Part shown: positions 16,903 through 25,286 of the stretch, piece after piece | Layout of the letters: each line of letters opens with the position of its first letter | Numbering within the stretch: the stretch's first letter is position 1 | NCBI RefSeq assembly: GCF_002003465.1 | Contig: NZ_BDDQ01000006.1 | Span: 62,001-126,000 of the forward strand | Direction: 5' to 3' | Length of the DNA: 64,000 nt | Source: Caenibacillus caldisaponilyticus | Lineage (GTDB): Bacteria; Bacillota; Bacilli; Bacillales; Sporolactobacillaceae | Position numbers and translations under genes: made by a program | Notes under the pieces: generated by a model | The model's database searches: none | Told to the model about the DNA's origin: nothing | What the model saw: only the letters and a program-made list of their open reading frames with translations

Positions 16903-18801
16903 GTGACGACACACGCGCAAAGTCTTGCGGTATCCAGCCAGAGAAAAGGCTTTCTCCATTGGCTTTGGACGTGGATTACGACCGTCGATCACAAAAAGAT
17001 CGCCATTCTGTATTTGTTCGGCGGCGGATTGTTTTTTCTCATCGGCGGGATCGAAGCGCTGTTGATTCGCATCCAGCTCGCTGTGCCGAACAATCATTTT
17101 CTCGTCGGTTCCGAATATAACCAAGTCATGACGATGCATGGGACGACCATGATCTTCCTTGCGGCGATGCCGCTCATCTTTGCGATGATGAACGCCGTCA
17201 TTCCCTTGCAAATCGGGGCGCGCGACGTCGCCTTTCCGTTCGTCAACGCCCTCGGTTTTTGGCTGTTTTTTCTCGGCGGCATCGTGCTGAACACGAGCTG
17301 GTTTTTCGGCGGCGCACCGGCCGGCGGATGGACGGCTTACACTCCGCTCGCCACAGAATATCTCGGCAGCGGCATGGACTTTTACATTCTCGGCTTGCAA
17401 TTGAGCGGCGCCGGAACGCTGATGGGCGCGATCAACTTTCTCGTGACGATCATCAATATGAGGGCGCCGGGCATGACTTTCATGCGGATGCCGCTCTTCT
17501 GTTGGACGTCATTGGTCACTTCAGCGCTGATTTTGTTCGCTTTTCCGCCACTGACCGTCGGGTTGTTCTTCGAGTTTTTCGATCACATTTTCCATGCCAA
17601 TTTCTTTAATACGGCAAACGGCGGGAACGGCATTATTTGGGAACATATCTTCTGGATTTTCGGCCATCCTGAAGTGTACATCCTAGTGCTACCGGCGTTT
17701 GGTATTATATCTGAAGTTGTCGCAACGTTCTCCAAAAAGAGACTCTTCGGTTATTCGTCGATGGTATTCGCCACCGTTCTCATCGGTTTCCTTTCGTTCA
17801 TGGTGTGGGTGCATCACATGTTTACGGTCGGCCTCGGTCCGGTAGCGAACGCCGTATTCGCCATCGCGACGATGACCATCGCGGTGCCGACGGGCATCAA
17901 AATCTTTAACTGGTTGTTTACGATGTGGGGCGGCCAAATCCATTTTACGACCGCCAACCTCTTTGCGATCGGATTCATTCCGACGTTTGTCATGGGCGGC
18001 GTCACCGGCGTTATGCTCGCGGTTCCGCCCGCCGATGCCCAATACCATGACAGCTACTTTGTGGTGGCGCACTTCCACTACGTCATCTTGGGCGGCGTCG
18101 TCTTTGGCCTGCTCGCCGGCGTCTTCTATTGGTGGCCGAAAATGTTTGGGCGGATGTTGAATGAAACCCTCGGGAAGATCACGTTCTGGTTCTTCTTCTT
18201 GGGATTCCATTTGACGTTCTTCCCGCAGCATTTCCTCGGGCTCATGGGCATGCCGCGCCGCTATTTTACGTACCTGCCCGGTGAACATTTCGAGCTCGGC
18301 AACATGCTCAGCTCGATCGGTGCGTTCGGCATGGCGGTCGGCGTCATCGTTCTCTTGATCAACATCGTGGTGACGACGGCGAAAGGCAAGCGCGCAAAAG
18401 GGGACGCTTGGGGAATCGGACGCACGCTCGAATGGTCCATCGCTTCGCCGGCGCCCGAGTACAATTTTGCGCAAACGCCGTTGGTGAAGGGCATTGACGC
18501 GTTCTGGAAAGAAAAGATGGCCGGCAACAAGAAAATGACGCCGGCGGAACCGCTCGGCGACGTCCACATGCCGTCTCCGACCGTCATTCCGTTTTTGATG
18601 TCGCTGTCGTTGACGTTGGCGAGCTTCGGGTTCATCTTCGCGGCCAATCAAGCCGGAAAGCCGCATACGGGCGGGCTGATCACCGCCGCGATCGGCATCG
18701 GTTTGATGTTGCTCTTAATGCTGATTCATTCCATAAAAGACGACCATGGTTTCCACATTCATAAAGAGGAAATCATGCGCATCGAAAAGGAGGCTGAATG
18801 A
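16903..18801 (+). CDS. ctaD: Cytochrome caa3 oxidase subunit I
   Basis: A 632-residue polytopic protein, the catalytic subunit holding heme a and the heme a3-CuB centre that reduces O2 to water and pumps protons. Recognisable blocks: MTMHGTTMIF (heme a ligand), WIFGHPEVYILVLP (CuB His and the cross-linking Tyr), VHHMFTVG (two CuB His) and VVAHFHYV (heme ligands). About 14 membrane spans, the extra C-terminal ones as in B. subtilis CtaD. The GTG start at 16903 has AAAGGGAGG upstream. It lies 30 bp after ctaC. Confidence 0.98.
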   Translation: MTTHAQSLAVSSQRKGFLHWLWTWITTVDHKKIAILYLFGGGLFFLIGGIEALLIRIQLAVPNNHFLVGSEYNQVMTMHGTTMIFLAAMPLIFAMMNAVIPLQIGARDVAFPFVNALGFWLFFLGGIVLNTSWFFGGAPAGGWTAYTPLATEYLGSGMDFYILGLQLSGAGTLMGAINFLVTIINMRAPGMTFMRMPLFCWTSLVTSALILFAFPPLTVGLFFEFFDHIFHANFFNTANGGNGIIWEHIFWIFGHPEVYILVLPAFGIISEVVATFSKKRLFGYSSMVFATVLIGFLSFMVWVHHMFTVGLGPVANAVFAIATMTIAVPTGIKIFNWLFTMWGGQIHFTTANLFAIGFIPTFVMGGVTGVMLAVPPADAQYHDSYFVVAHFHYVILGGVVFGLLAGVFYWWPKMFGRMLNETLGKITFWFFFLGFHLTFFPQHFLGLMGMPRRYFTYLPGEHFELGNMLSSIGAFGMAVGVIVLLINIVVTTAKGKRAKGDAWGIGRTLEWSIASPAPEYNFAQTPLVKGIDAFWKEKMAGNKKMTPAEPLGDVHMPSPTVIPFLMSLSLTLASFGFIFAANQAGKPHTGGLITAAIGIGLMLLLMLIHSIKDDHGFHIHKEEIMRIEKEAE

Positions 18802-18802
18802 C

Positions 18803-19423
18803 ATGTCGGGAACGGAAAACGCCGGCCTTCAAGCGATCCCAAACCCCGAGAAGGCGACGCTCGAGGGAAAAAATAAATTTCTCGGCTTCTGGTTTTTCCT
18901 CGGCGGCGAAACCGTGCTTTTTGGCACATTGTTCGCCACCTTTCTCGCCTTGCGCGATAAGGTGGCGAGCGGCCCGTCGGCTCATGAACTGTTCAGCCTG
19001 CCGCTCACCTTTTTATCGACCATTATTTTGCTCACGAGCAGTTTGACGAGCGTGTTTGCCATCCTTGCCATGAAGGATTATAAAGCCGGAGCGATGCGGC
19101 TCTGGTTTTGGATCACGGTCTTGCTCGGCCTCGCGTTTCTGGGTTTGGAAATTTATGAGTTCCATGAATATCTCGGTGAACATTTCGGGTTTACGACGAG
19201 CGCCTTTTCATCGGCTTTCTATACGTTGGTCGGGACGCACGGCTGCCATGTCCTTTTCGGCGTCCTCTGGATTTCGGAACTGATGCTCCAATCTTACAAA
19301 AAGGGAATTACGACGGTGACCGCACCAAAGTACTATGTGGCGGCGCTTTATTGGCACTTCATCGATGTCGTATGGGTCTTCATCTTTACCGTCGTTTATC
19401 TTCTCGGCATATTGGGGGGATAA
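18803..19423 (+). CDS. ctaE: Cytochrome caa3 oxidase subunit III
   Basis: A 206-residue protein with five transmembrane helices, subunit III of heme-copper oxidases, which stabilises subunit I. Typical blocks are GFWFFLGGETVLFGTL near the N-terminus, EFHEY in the middle and the terminal YYVAALYWHFIDVVWVFIF. The ATG at 18803 lies 1 nt after the ctaD stop with AAAAGGAGG upstream, which indicates tight coupling. The open frame extends back into ctaD but lacks a ribosome site there. Confidence 0.96.
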   Translation: MSGTENAGLQAIPNPEKATLEGKNKFLGFWFFLGGETVLFGTLFATFLALRDKVASGPSAHELFSLPLTFLSTIILLTSSLTSVFAILAMKDYKAGAMRLWFWITVLLGLAFLGLEIYEFHEYLGEHFGFTTSAFSSAFYTLVGTHGCHVLFGVLWISELMLQSYKKGITTVTAPKYYVAALYWHFIDVVWVFIFTVVYLLGILGG

Positions 19424-19425
19424 GA

Positions 19426-19752
19426 ATGGCATTGACGTCGAAGGATCAAGTGGCCGAATACGTGGCGAAACAGCGGCGGCGCCAAGAACTGCTCCATTAC
19501 CTCGTCACGTTCGCGTCCATGATCGTTTTCACCGTGCTCGCTTTTATCGCCGTGGCGCTTCGAAAAGATATCAACGACTATTTGATCGCGTTTTTTATCG
19601 TGACCATGGCGGTGGTGCAAGTCGCTTTCCAACTTTACTATTTCATGCACATGAAGGAGAAAGACCACGGATTCCCCGCGCTTTTTATCTACGGGGGCGC
19701 ACTGGTCGTTTTCGTGACGGTCTTGGCGTTTGTCACAATGATCTGGATATGA
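19426..19752 (+). CDS. ctaF: Cytochrome caa3 oxidase subunit IV
   Basis: A 108-residue protein with a basic N-terminus and three membrane helices (about 28-50, 57-75 and 84-106), containing FQLYYFMHMKEK, typical of the bacterial subunit IV (COX4 prokaryotic) family. It starts 2 nt after the ctaE stop and ends the operon; a strong terminator follows. The assembly gene ctaG that follows ctaF in B. subtilis is not present here. Confidence 0.93.
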   Translation: MALTSKDQVAEYVAKQRRRQELLHYLVTFASMIVFTVLAFIAVALRKDINDYLIAFFIVTMAVVQVAFQLYYFMHMKEKDHGFPALFIYGGALVVFVTVLAFVTMIWI

Positions 19753-19767
19753 GGCCGGCGCCGGCCC

Positions 19768-19798
19768 AGCGCTTTTCCTTATGGAAAGGCGCTTTTTT
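19768..19798 (+). terminator. Terminator of the cta operon
   Basis: AGCGCTTTTCC pairs with GGAAAGGCGCT around a TTAT loop and is followed by a run of T. Confidence 0.85.
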
Positions 19799-19925
19799 GT
19801 TTGCGGGGAAAACAAGGGAATGCCTCGGCAATGGCGGCCTATGTTCGGATGGAACGCCGTCTTCAGCGGTTTTCGCCTATTCGGGATGGCTGTAAAAAAG
19901 CGGGAGCTATGGGGAGGTGAACCGG

Positions 19926-19964
19926 ATGGCCGTTCCTTCGAGCCCTTTTCAACCGCGGTCATAA
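19926..19964 (+). other. 12-codon ORF behind a strong ribosome site
   Basis: GGGGAGGTGA (19911-19920) stands 5 nt before ATG at 19926, giving MAVPSSPFQPRS then TAA. It lies in the gap between ctaF and the acetyltransferase, 60 bp before the latter. It could be a leader peptide or the start of a decayed gene. No homology recognised. Confidence 0.25.
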
Positions 19965-20024
19965 GGGCGGGGAACGCTTGAATAAGTTAATAACAAAGGA
20001 CTAGATCGACGAGTGGGTGAGCGA

Positions 20025-20537
20025 ATGGCACTTGTGATTCGGGAGATTGAGCTCGATGATGCGCCGGCTTATTTAAACTTTTTAAACACGCTGGATCATG
20101 AAACCAGTTTTCTGCTGTTTGAACCGGGGGAACGCGGCGATGATGCGGAAGCACAAGCGGAAAAAATCAAGGCGATGAAAAGGGACGGGGTTTCGACGAT
20201 CTTTATTGCCTTGGCACAAGAAGCGATCATCGGCTTTGCCGCCGTTTCCGGGAACGGTTTGCAGCGCGTGAAACATCGCGCCTCCGTCGTCGTCGGGATT
20301 TTGGCCGCGCATCGGGGCATGGGGTGGGGCAAGCGCCTGCTCCTTCAGGCGGAAGAATGGGCGGCAAAGCGCGGCATTTTGCGCTTGGAAGCGACGGTGG
20401 CCATGCAAAACACGGACGCCCTGTGGTTGTACAGCGGTCTCGGCTATCATGTGGAAGGCATTCGCCGCCGGGCACGCTTCGTCGATGGACAATATGTCGA
20501 TGAATTTTACATGAGCAAAATGCTGCGACCGGATTGA
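20025..20537 (+). CDS. GNAT family N-acetyltransferase
   Basis: A 170-residue acetyl-CoA-dependent acetyltransferase. The acetyl-CoA pyrophosphate loop is seen in the HRGMGWGKRLL segment, followed by EEWAAKRGILRLEATV and the C-terminal NTDALWLYSGLGYHVEGIRRR typical of GNAT enzymes acting on amines or proteins. Substrate unknown. ATG at 20025 has GGTGA 4 nt upstream; GTG at 20013 is an alternative. It occupies the position where B. subtilis has ctaG, ylbA and ylbB. A bidirectional terminator separates it from the convergent yugN-like gene. Confidence 0.85.
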   Translation: MALVIREIELDDAPAYLNFLNTLDHETSFLLFEPGERGDDAEAQAEKIKAMKRDGVSTIFIALAQEAIIGFAAVSGNGLQRVKHRASVVVGILAAHRGMGWGKRLLLQAEEWAAKRGILRLEATVAMQNTDALWLYSGLGYHVEGIRRRARFVDGQYVDEFYMSKMLRPD

Positions 20538-20544
20538 GAGCAGG

Positions 20545-20579
20545 AAAAAACGGCCGATACTGTATAGGCCGTTTTTCTT
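20545..20579. terminator. Bidirectional terminator
   Basis: AAAAACGGCC (20546-20555) pairs with GGCCGTTTTT (20567-20576), giving T runs in both directions between convergent genes. Confidence 0.9.
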
Positions 20580-20582
20580 TCA

Positions 20583-20948
20583 TTATTTTTCAACTTTAAA
20601 TGCCTGCAACGCATCGCTGAGTACGGCGAGGCGTTCGCGGCACGTGTTGACCACTTGGACGGGAAATTCTTCATCGTATTCAATGCCGTGCGGATAATAA
20701 TGGCGGCCGAGATACGGCGTTCTCAGTTCGACTTTAGCGTCGCGGCGCTCGATCTCGCTTTCAACGGCCACGCCGGGGACGCGTAAATAATAAACGCTGC
20801 CGTCATGTTTATTTTCAAATTTAAAGTCGTATGTCACGCGTTTCCAATCCCATTGCCCTCCGCGGACAAAGCCGACGCCTTCCATGATATGTTCGAGTTC
20901 GGGGAAGGGGACGACGATGCCCTCAATTCCGGTATTTTCAAATCGCAC
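20583..20948 (-). CDS. YugN-like family protein
   Basis: A 121-residue soluble protein of the YugN-like family, function unknown. Family-like features are the GQWDWKRVTYDFKF block, YYLRVPG and the HYYPHGIEYDEEFP segment near the C-terminal third. The GTG at 20948 has a near-ideal ribosome site (AAGGAGG) 8 nt upstream. It is transcribed leftwards against the acetyltransferase. In B. subtilis yugN lies elsewhere, so its presence beside the cta-ylb junction is a difference of this genome or lineage. Confidence 0.8.
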   Translation of the reverse strand: MRFENTGIEGIVVPFPELEHIMEGVGFVRGGQWDWKRVTYDFKFENKHDGSVYYLRVPGVAVESEIERRDAKVELRTPYLGRHYYPHGIEYDEEFPVQVVNTCRERLAVLSDALQAFKVEK

Positions 20949-21454
20949 ACAAGTTACCTCCTTCAGTCGTTGCCGCGCGTCGATCGACTATTCTTCGTAT
21001 TTTCATTCAATTTAATAATAGTACTAACCTTTAAAGAATGCAATGTGAAAACGGTCACAGCGGGGCATTATGCCCCGTCGAAAATGCCGGTTTGGCCGCG
21101 GTGCGCACTTGCTTAATTGCCAATAGGGCGCGGAGCGATTTAAAGGAAACCGTTGTTTGAAGCGGCCCGGAGTGATGAAAAGCGGGTAAAGCGCCAATCG
21201 CCTGAAGACACAGGCTGTGGACTAGGTTGAATTTACCGTTTCTTGGATAAAATATGAAAATGAACCGTCGCCAAGCAGAGGGTTTCAAACGGCGAGGATC
21301 GAATGGTACACTCAAAGTAACAATGGTTGTTTATCATCTCGACCCAACCATATAGCCGCTGCATGATGATCAGATGATATGACTTGCCGATGTCTTAAAA
21401 AAGCGGCAGATGACTAAATTCATTCACCATCCGCGCAGAATGGAGGGGAAGTCA
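20949..21454. other. Intergenic region before ylbC
   Basis: About 500 bp without a supported gene. It holds a hairpin CGGGGCATTATGCCCCG at 21061-21077 without T run, a TTGAAT / TAAAAT pair with short 15-bp spacing (21227-21253) and a better promoter candidate at 21284-21312. Open frames on either strand here have no ribosome site or recognisable product. Confidence 0.5.
21284..21312 (+). promoter_or_regulatory. Candidate promoter upstream of ylbC
   Basis: TTCAAA (21284-21289), 17 bp, then TGG-TACACT (-10 at 21307-21312, extended). Each hexamer matches four of six. Confidence 0.35.
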
Positions 21455-22492
21455 CTGAGAAAAACAAATTTATTCATTTTGTTCATCGCCATCATCGTCT
21501 TCTTCATTACTTTCCTGTTTAATTTTTCGGAAAACACGACGCCCACCAAGAAGCAAAACTTGCCGAAAGAAGAGGCCGTCGAGCCGCCGGGTTTCAAGGT
21601 GCCTCATAAAGGCATTCATACGTTCATCGGCGCTTCCGAAAAAGAGATTAAAAAACACTTCGGGGAACCCGAACATATCGATCCCACGCCATACGGGTAT
21701 GACTGGTGGATCTATGGAAGCCATTCCGAGCACTATTTGCAAATCGGAATGGAAAAGGGAAAAGTGGTCACGATCTATGCCTTGGGGAAACAATTGCCGA
21801 CGGAACCTTTTAAGATTGGAGAAGACGCCAACCACATCATAAAAAAGGTCGATTTGGCGGATACCGTGACGTTTAATTACAAAGGCTCGCGCATCGAGTT
21901 TGAGTTTAAAGAGGATGAAATGATGGTCAGTCCGCTCGTCCGTTTCGGCAAAATATGGGTTCAGCTCTACATCGACCACTTTACGAACCGCTTGATGTGC
22001 GTCCGTTATTTGACGAGCGATATTTTGATCAAGCAGAGACCTTATACGATCGTTTACGAAGGGAAATTGGATGAAGCGCCCGAACCGACCGAGAAAAAAT
22101 GGGATGATATCCAAAACGCTGAAGCCAGAGAAATCTTTAACATTACGAATATATTGCGCATGAGGCAAGGCTTGGATCCGTTGCAATGGAACGCGGAGGC
22201 GGCGCAAGCGGCTTATCAGCACAGCCGTGAGATGATGGAAAAACATTATTTCGCCCATGAATCGAAATGGTCGGGCGGACCCGGAGACCGCTTGCATCAG
22301 GCGGGCGTGGACTTTACCATGGCCGGCGAAAACATCGCCGCGGGATACCCCGACGGCATTTCCGCTGTCATCGGCTGGATGAACAGCGAAGATCACCGCA
22401 AGAATTTGTTCAACCCGAGCTTTACGGATCTGGGCGTCGGGGTTTATCATAAGTATTATACACAAGATTTTGTCAAATTGTGGATTGAGTGA
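21455..22492 (+). CDS. ylbC: YlbC, membrane-anchored CAP-domain protein
   Basis: About 345 residues: an N-terminal signal anchor (NLFILFIAIIVFFITFLF), a proline-rich linker, a CAP-associated N-terminal domain (about 50-200; GASEKEIKKHFGEP... and GKVVTIYALG), and a C-terminal CAP/SCP domain (about 215-345) with NILRMRQGLDPLQW, AHESKWSGGPGDRL and GENIAAGY. The protein is probably exposed outside the membrane; function unknown. The only good ribosome site in the area, GGAGGGG at 21442-21448, sits 6 nt before CTG at 21455, so I propose that non-standard start. In-frame ATGs at 21440 and 21410 are alternatives lacking such a site. Confidence 0.85.
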   Translation: MRKTNLFILFIAIIVFFITFLFNFSENTTPTKKQNLPKEEAVEPPGFKVPHKGIHTFIGASEKEIKKHFGEPEHIDPTPYGYDWWIYGSHSEHYLQIGMEKGKVVTIYALGKQLPTEPFKIGEDANHIIKKVDLADTVTFNYKGSRIEFEFKEDEMMVSPLVRFGKIWVQLYIDHFTNRLMCVRYLTSDILIKQRPYTIVYEGKLDEAPEPTEKKWDDIQNAEAREIFNITNILRMRQGLDPLQWNAEAAQAAYQHSREMMEKHYFAHESKWSGGPGDRLHQAGVDFTMAGENIAAGYPDGISAVIGWMNSEDHRKNLFNPSFTDLGVGVYHKYYTQDFVKLWIE

Positions 22493-22527
22493 TGAAGCAA
22501 CAGAGAGATATGGGAGAGGATCGATCG

Positions 22528-23724
22528 ATGGAAGCGGAAAACGTGCGCGCGCTCATTGCAGACGTCATGCCGAAGGCGATCGCTTGGCGCCGGCATCTCC
22601 ATCAACATCCGGAATTGTCTTTTCAGGAAGTGGAGACGTCGCAATTTGTCTATGATAAGCTGCAGTCCTTCGGCGGCATTCAGTTGTCGAGGCCGACGAA
22701 GACGAGCGTCGTCGGCAAGATCACAGGAGGAAAAGGCCCCGGTCCGACGCTGGCCATCCGGGCGGATATGGATGCCTTGCCCATCGAGGAAAACAATGAC
22801 TTCCCGTTTAAATCACAAAATCCCGGCGTCATGCACGCGTGCGGACACGACGGCCACACCGCGATGCTTCTCGCCGCGGCGTTTGTCCTGACGCGATTGC
22901 GGCATCATTTTTCCGGTGAAATTCGCTTGATCTTCCAACATGCCGAAGAATTGGCGCCCGGCGGGGCCGAAGAACTCGTCCGAGCCGGCGTCATGGACGG
23001 CGTCGATTGGGTGATCGGTGCCCATTTATGGTCGCCGCTCGAATTCGGAAAAATCGGGATCCTTTACGGACCGATGATGGCGGCACCCGATATCTTTCAC
23101 ATTATCATCAAGGGCAAAGGCGGCCATGCCGCCATCCCCGATCAGACGATCGACAGCATCGCCATCGGCGCCCAAGTCGTCACCAACCTGCAACACATCG
23201 TATCGAGAAACGTCAATCCTCTTGAGCCGCTCGTCGTGAGCGTGACGAAATTTGTCGCGGGGACGACGCACAACGTCATCCCGGGTACGGCAGAGCTGAC
23301 CGGCACCGTTCGCGTGTTCGATGAAGCTTGGCGCGATAAAGTGCCCGCTCTCATGGAGCGGATCATTAAGGGCGTGACCGCCGCGCACGGGGCGGATTAT
23401 GAATTCGTTTATGAAAGAGGCTACCGCCCCGTCGTGAACGACGCGGACGTTACGGCGAAATTGGAGGCGATCGTTCGGTCCGTCTACGGCGAGGAAGCGA
23501 TCGCCCATCCTAAACCGATCATGGTCGGCGAAGATTTTTCTGCTTATCAACAAAAAGCGCCCGGAGCTTTCATTTTAATCGGCGCCGGCAACCGCGAAAA
23601 AGGCATCGTTTTTCCGCATCATCACGAGCGCTTTACGATCGACGAAGATGCCATGGAAAAAGGGGTCACGATCTTCGTTCACGCCGCGTTGCGGTTTTTA
23701 AATGAGGCGGCCGTGACAAGATGA
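22528..23724 (+). CDS. M20 family amidohydrolase
   Basis: A 398-residue metal-dependent peptidase-family M20D enzyme, related to N-acyl-L-amino-acid amidohydrolases and hippurate hydrolases that release amino acids from N-acyl forms. Metal-binding residues: ACGHDGH (Cys105, His107, His110), the HAEE pair (QHAEELAPGG), and the late MVGEDFS block. The dimerisation lid domain (about 180-300; GGHAAIPDQTIDSI) is intact. The start at 22528 follows GGGAGAGG with 8-nt spacing; earlier in-frame starts overlap the ylbC stop. This gene lies between ylbC and ylbD, where B. subtilis has none. It may be co-transcribed with ylbC. Confidence 0.9.
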   Translation: MEAENVRALIADVMPKAIAWRRHLHQHPELSFQEVETSQFVYDKLQSFGGIQLSRPTKTSVVGKITGGKGPGPTLAIRADMDALPIEENNDFPFKSQNPGVMHACGHDGHTAMLLAAAFVLTRLRHHFSGEIRLIFQHAEELAPGGAEELVRAGVMDGVDWVIGAHLWSPLEFGKIGILYGPMMAAPDIFHIIIKGKGGHAAIPDQTIDSIAIGAQVVTNLQHIVSRNVNPLEPLVVSVTKFVAGTTHNVIPGTAELTGTVRVFDEAWRDKVPALMERIIKGVTAAHGADYEFVYERGYRPVVNDADVTAKLEAIVRSVYGEEAIAHPKPIMVGEDFSAYQQKAPGAFILIGAGNREKGIVFPHHHERFTIDEDAMEKGVTIFVHAALRFLNEAAVTR

Positions 23725-23845
23725 TCGTTGCCGTCCCCCCCAAAAAATCCGGACAGCCGGGTGATGCGCCCGCGATTGGGCGCACGCGTTGCCGCCTGTT
23801 GACTTATACTGTCTTTAGGAACGGCGAACGAGAGGGGGGATGACC

Positions 23846-24271
23846 GTGGCACAGACGACAGAAGATGCGATCAGAGCTTTTAAGGCGTTTGTGCGCAAAC
23901 ATCCGGAGCTGATTAAAGGCGTCAAAGAACAAGGAAAGACGTGGAAAGACGTATTTGATGAATGGGTATTGTTCGGCGAAGATCATAAAATTTGGGAAGC
24001 CTACGGCTTGGAAACCGCACCGAAGAAAAAGCCGCCGTTGGCGAATGAATTCATGCGCCTCTTCGACATGATCGGAAATCTGGATGCCGAATCCATTCAA
24101 AAACGTTTGGGCGAAATCAACGGCGCGTTGGATGCGATCCAATCGTTGCTGCAAAATTGGCAATCGCCCGCCAGCGGAGCTCCGGCAAATTCAAGGCCGT
24201 ATGCGGCGGGATCGCTTCCCGCTCCGCCCACGCCTCCTTATCCCCAACCGCCCTATTATTACAACCGGTAG
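23846..24271 (+). CDS. ylbD: YlbD spore coat protein
   Basis: A 141-residue protein with the YlbD signature AFKAFVRKHPELIKGV and KTWKDVFDEWVLFGEDH at the N-terminus, an amphipathic helical middle, and a proline/tyrosine-rich C-terminus (PPTPPYPQPPYYYNR), the kind of tail seen in coat proteins. YlbD is listed as a putative spore coat protein in B. subtilis. GTG at 23846 is preferred over ATG at 23840 because the GGGGGG ribosome site ends at 23839, leaving 6 nt only for the GTG. A 7-bp hairpin (24273-24279 with 24287-24293) follows the stop. The expected neighbour ylbE is absent. Confidence 0.87.
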   Translation: MAQTTEDAIRAFKAFVRKHPELIKGVKEQGKTWKDVFDEWVLFGEDHKIWEAYGLETAPKKKPPLANEFMRLFDMIGNLDAESIQKRLGEINGALDAIQSLLQNWQSPASGAPANSRPYAAGSLPAPPTPPYPQPPYYYNR

Positions 24272-24422
24272 ACGTCCGCCGTTTGAGCGGACGATGCCTC
24301 GCGGCCGGGCGGATCAGACGCGGGAGGCGTGGCGTTTCAGCGCGCCGTTCTTTTTCTATGACGAAGTAGAGGACCCTCATGCCGAATGATCGGAGCGTGC
24401 GGATGGCAAATCGTTCAAGCCG

Positions 24423-24431
24423 TGTTACAAT
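24423..24431 (+). promoter_or_regulatory. Extended -10 element before ylbF
   Basis: TGT-TACAAT, 19 bp before the TTG start of ylbF. No -35 seen. Confidence 0.35.
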
Positions 24432-24449
24432 AAAATGGGGTGACCTCAA

Positions 24450-24887
24450 TTGATTGCGACTCTAGAACATCTTCAGCTGCTCGATGCCGCTGATCGGCTC
24501 GTCGATATGTTGACCGAATCGGACGTCTTTGCCAGATATCGTTTATCCAAGGACAAGCTGGCCCGCGATGAAGAGGCTTTGGCTTTGATTCGCCGCTTCG
24601 TCCGCTTGCGGGAAAAATACGACGAAGTTCAACGGTTTGGCAAATACCATCCCGATTACAAAACGGTCATCAAGGAAATGATGGAAGTCAAACGGGAACT
24701 CGATATGAACGACGCGATCAGCGCGTATAAAAAGGCCGAAGATGATCTCAATACGCTTTTGTACGAAATCAGCGCCGCGATTGCGAACGCGGTTTCTCCG
24801 TCCATCAAAGTGCCGACCGGCGATCCTTTTTTTGACAGAGGTTGCGGCGGCGGATGCGGAGTCGGCGGAGCGTGCGGTTGCCATTAA
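24450..24887 (+). CDS. ricF: YlbF/RicF, Y-complex subunit
   Basis: A 145-residue helical protein of the YlbF/YmcA family. In B. subtilis it forms the RicA-RicF-RicT complex, which carries iron-sulfur clusters, assists RNase Y in mRNA processing, and is needed for competence, biofilm and sporulation. The helical YlbF domain covers about residues 1-115. The C-terminal tail holds four cysteines in the pattern C-GGG-C-GVGGA-C-G-C preceding the final residue, consistent with cluster ligation. The TTG start has GGGGTGA 6 nt upstream. A terminator follows, separating it from ylbG. Confidence 0.92.
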   Translation: MIATLEHLQLLDAADRLVDMLTESDVFARYRLSKDKLARDEEALALIRRFVRLREKYDEVQRFGKYHPDYKTVIKEMMEVKRELDMNDAISAYKKAEDDLNTLLYEISAAIANAVSPSIKVPTGDPFFDRGCGGGCGVGGACGCH

Positions 24888-24927
24888 AGAACCGGCCGCC
24901 GAACAAGCGACGCGGCGAGCCAGATGC

Positions 24928-24957
24928 GCAAGGGGGGAAGCCCCTTGCTTTTTTTTG
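24928..24957 (+). terminator. Terminator of ylbF
   Basis: GCAAGGGG (24928-24935) pairs with CCCCTTGC (24941-24948) and is followed by eight T. Confidence 0.9.
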
Positions 24958-25013
24958 CCCGATCATGATAGACTGGCATTGCAGTGAAAACGCTGACAAT
25001 GGAGAGAATGGAA

Positions 25014-25286
25014 ATGGCATCTGGACGTGCCGGTTTGATCGTCTGGCTTCATCATACAAGACACGCGAAGGCATTGAAAAAATATGGCAATGTGCACTAT
25101 GTATCGAAAAAAATGCGCTATGCGATTCTTTATTGCGATGCGGACAAACGGGATGCCGTGATGGAGCGCTTGGCGAAACAGCGGTTTACCAAACGGGTGG
25201 ACTTGTCCCACTTGAAAGAACTGGACAACCGTTATCAAAAAAAGCATAAAACGGAGCGCCGGCGGGAGGAAGACGAGCTCCTTTGA
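25014..25286 (+). CDS. ylbG: YlbG, UPF0298 family
   Basis: A 90-residue soluble protein of the UPF0298 (YlbG) family, function unknown. The conserved stretch runs GLIVWLHHTRHAKALKKYGNVHYVSKKMRYAILYCD (split over residues 6-41). The C-terminus is unusually rich in K, R and E. ATG at 25014 has GGAGAG 7 nt upstream; ATG at 25008 and a GTG further up are less likely. It is a single-gene unit placed between terminators, with the long rsmD leader region behind it. Confidence 0.9.
   Translation: MASGRAGLIVWLHHTRHAKALKKYGNVHYVSKKMRYAILYCDADKRDAVMERLAKQRFTKRVDLSHLKELDNRYQKKHKTERRREEDELL

Noticed and set aside
21055-21315. 86-codon minus-strand ORF in the ylbC upstream gap
   Set aside because: No ribosome site, no recognisable domain, composition unlike the real genes nearby.
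24294-24389. 31-codon ORF where ylbE would be expected
   Set aside because: No similarity to the YlbE pattern I know, and no ribosome site; treated as absence of ylbE.
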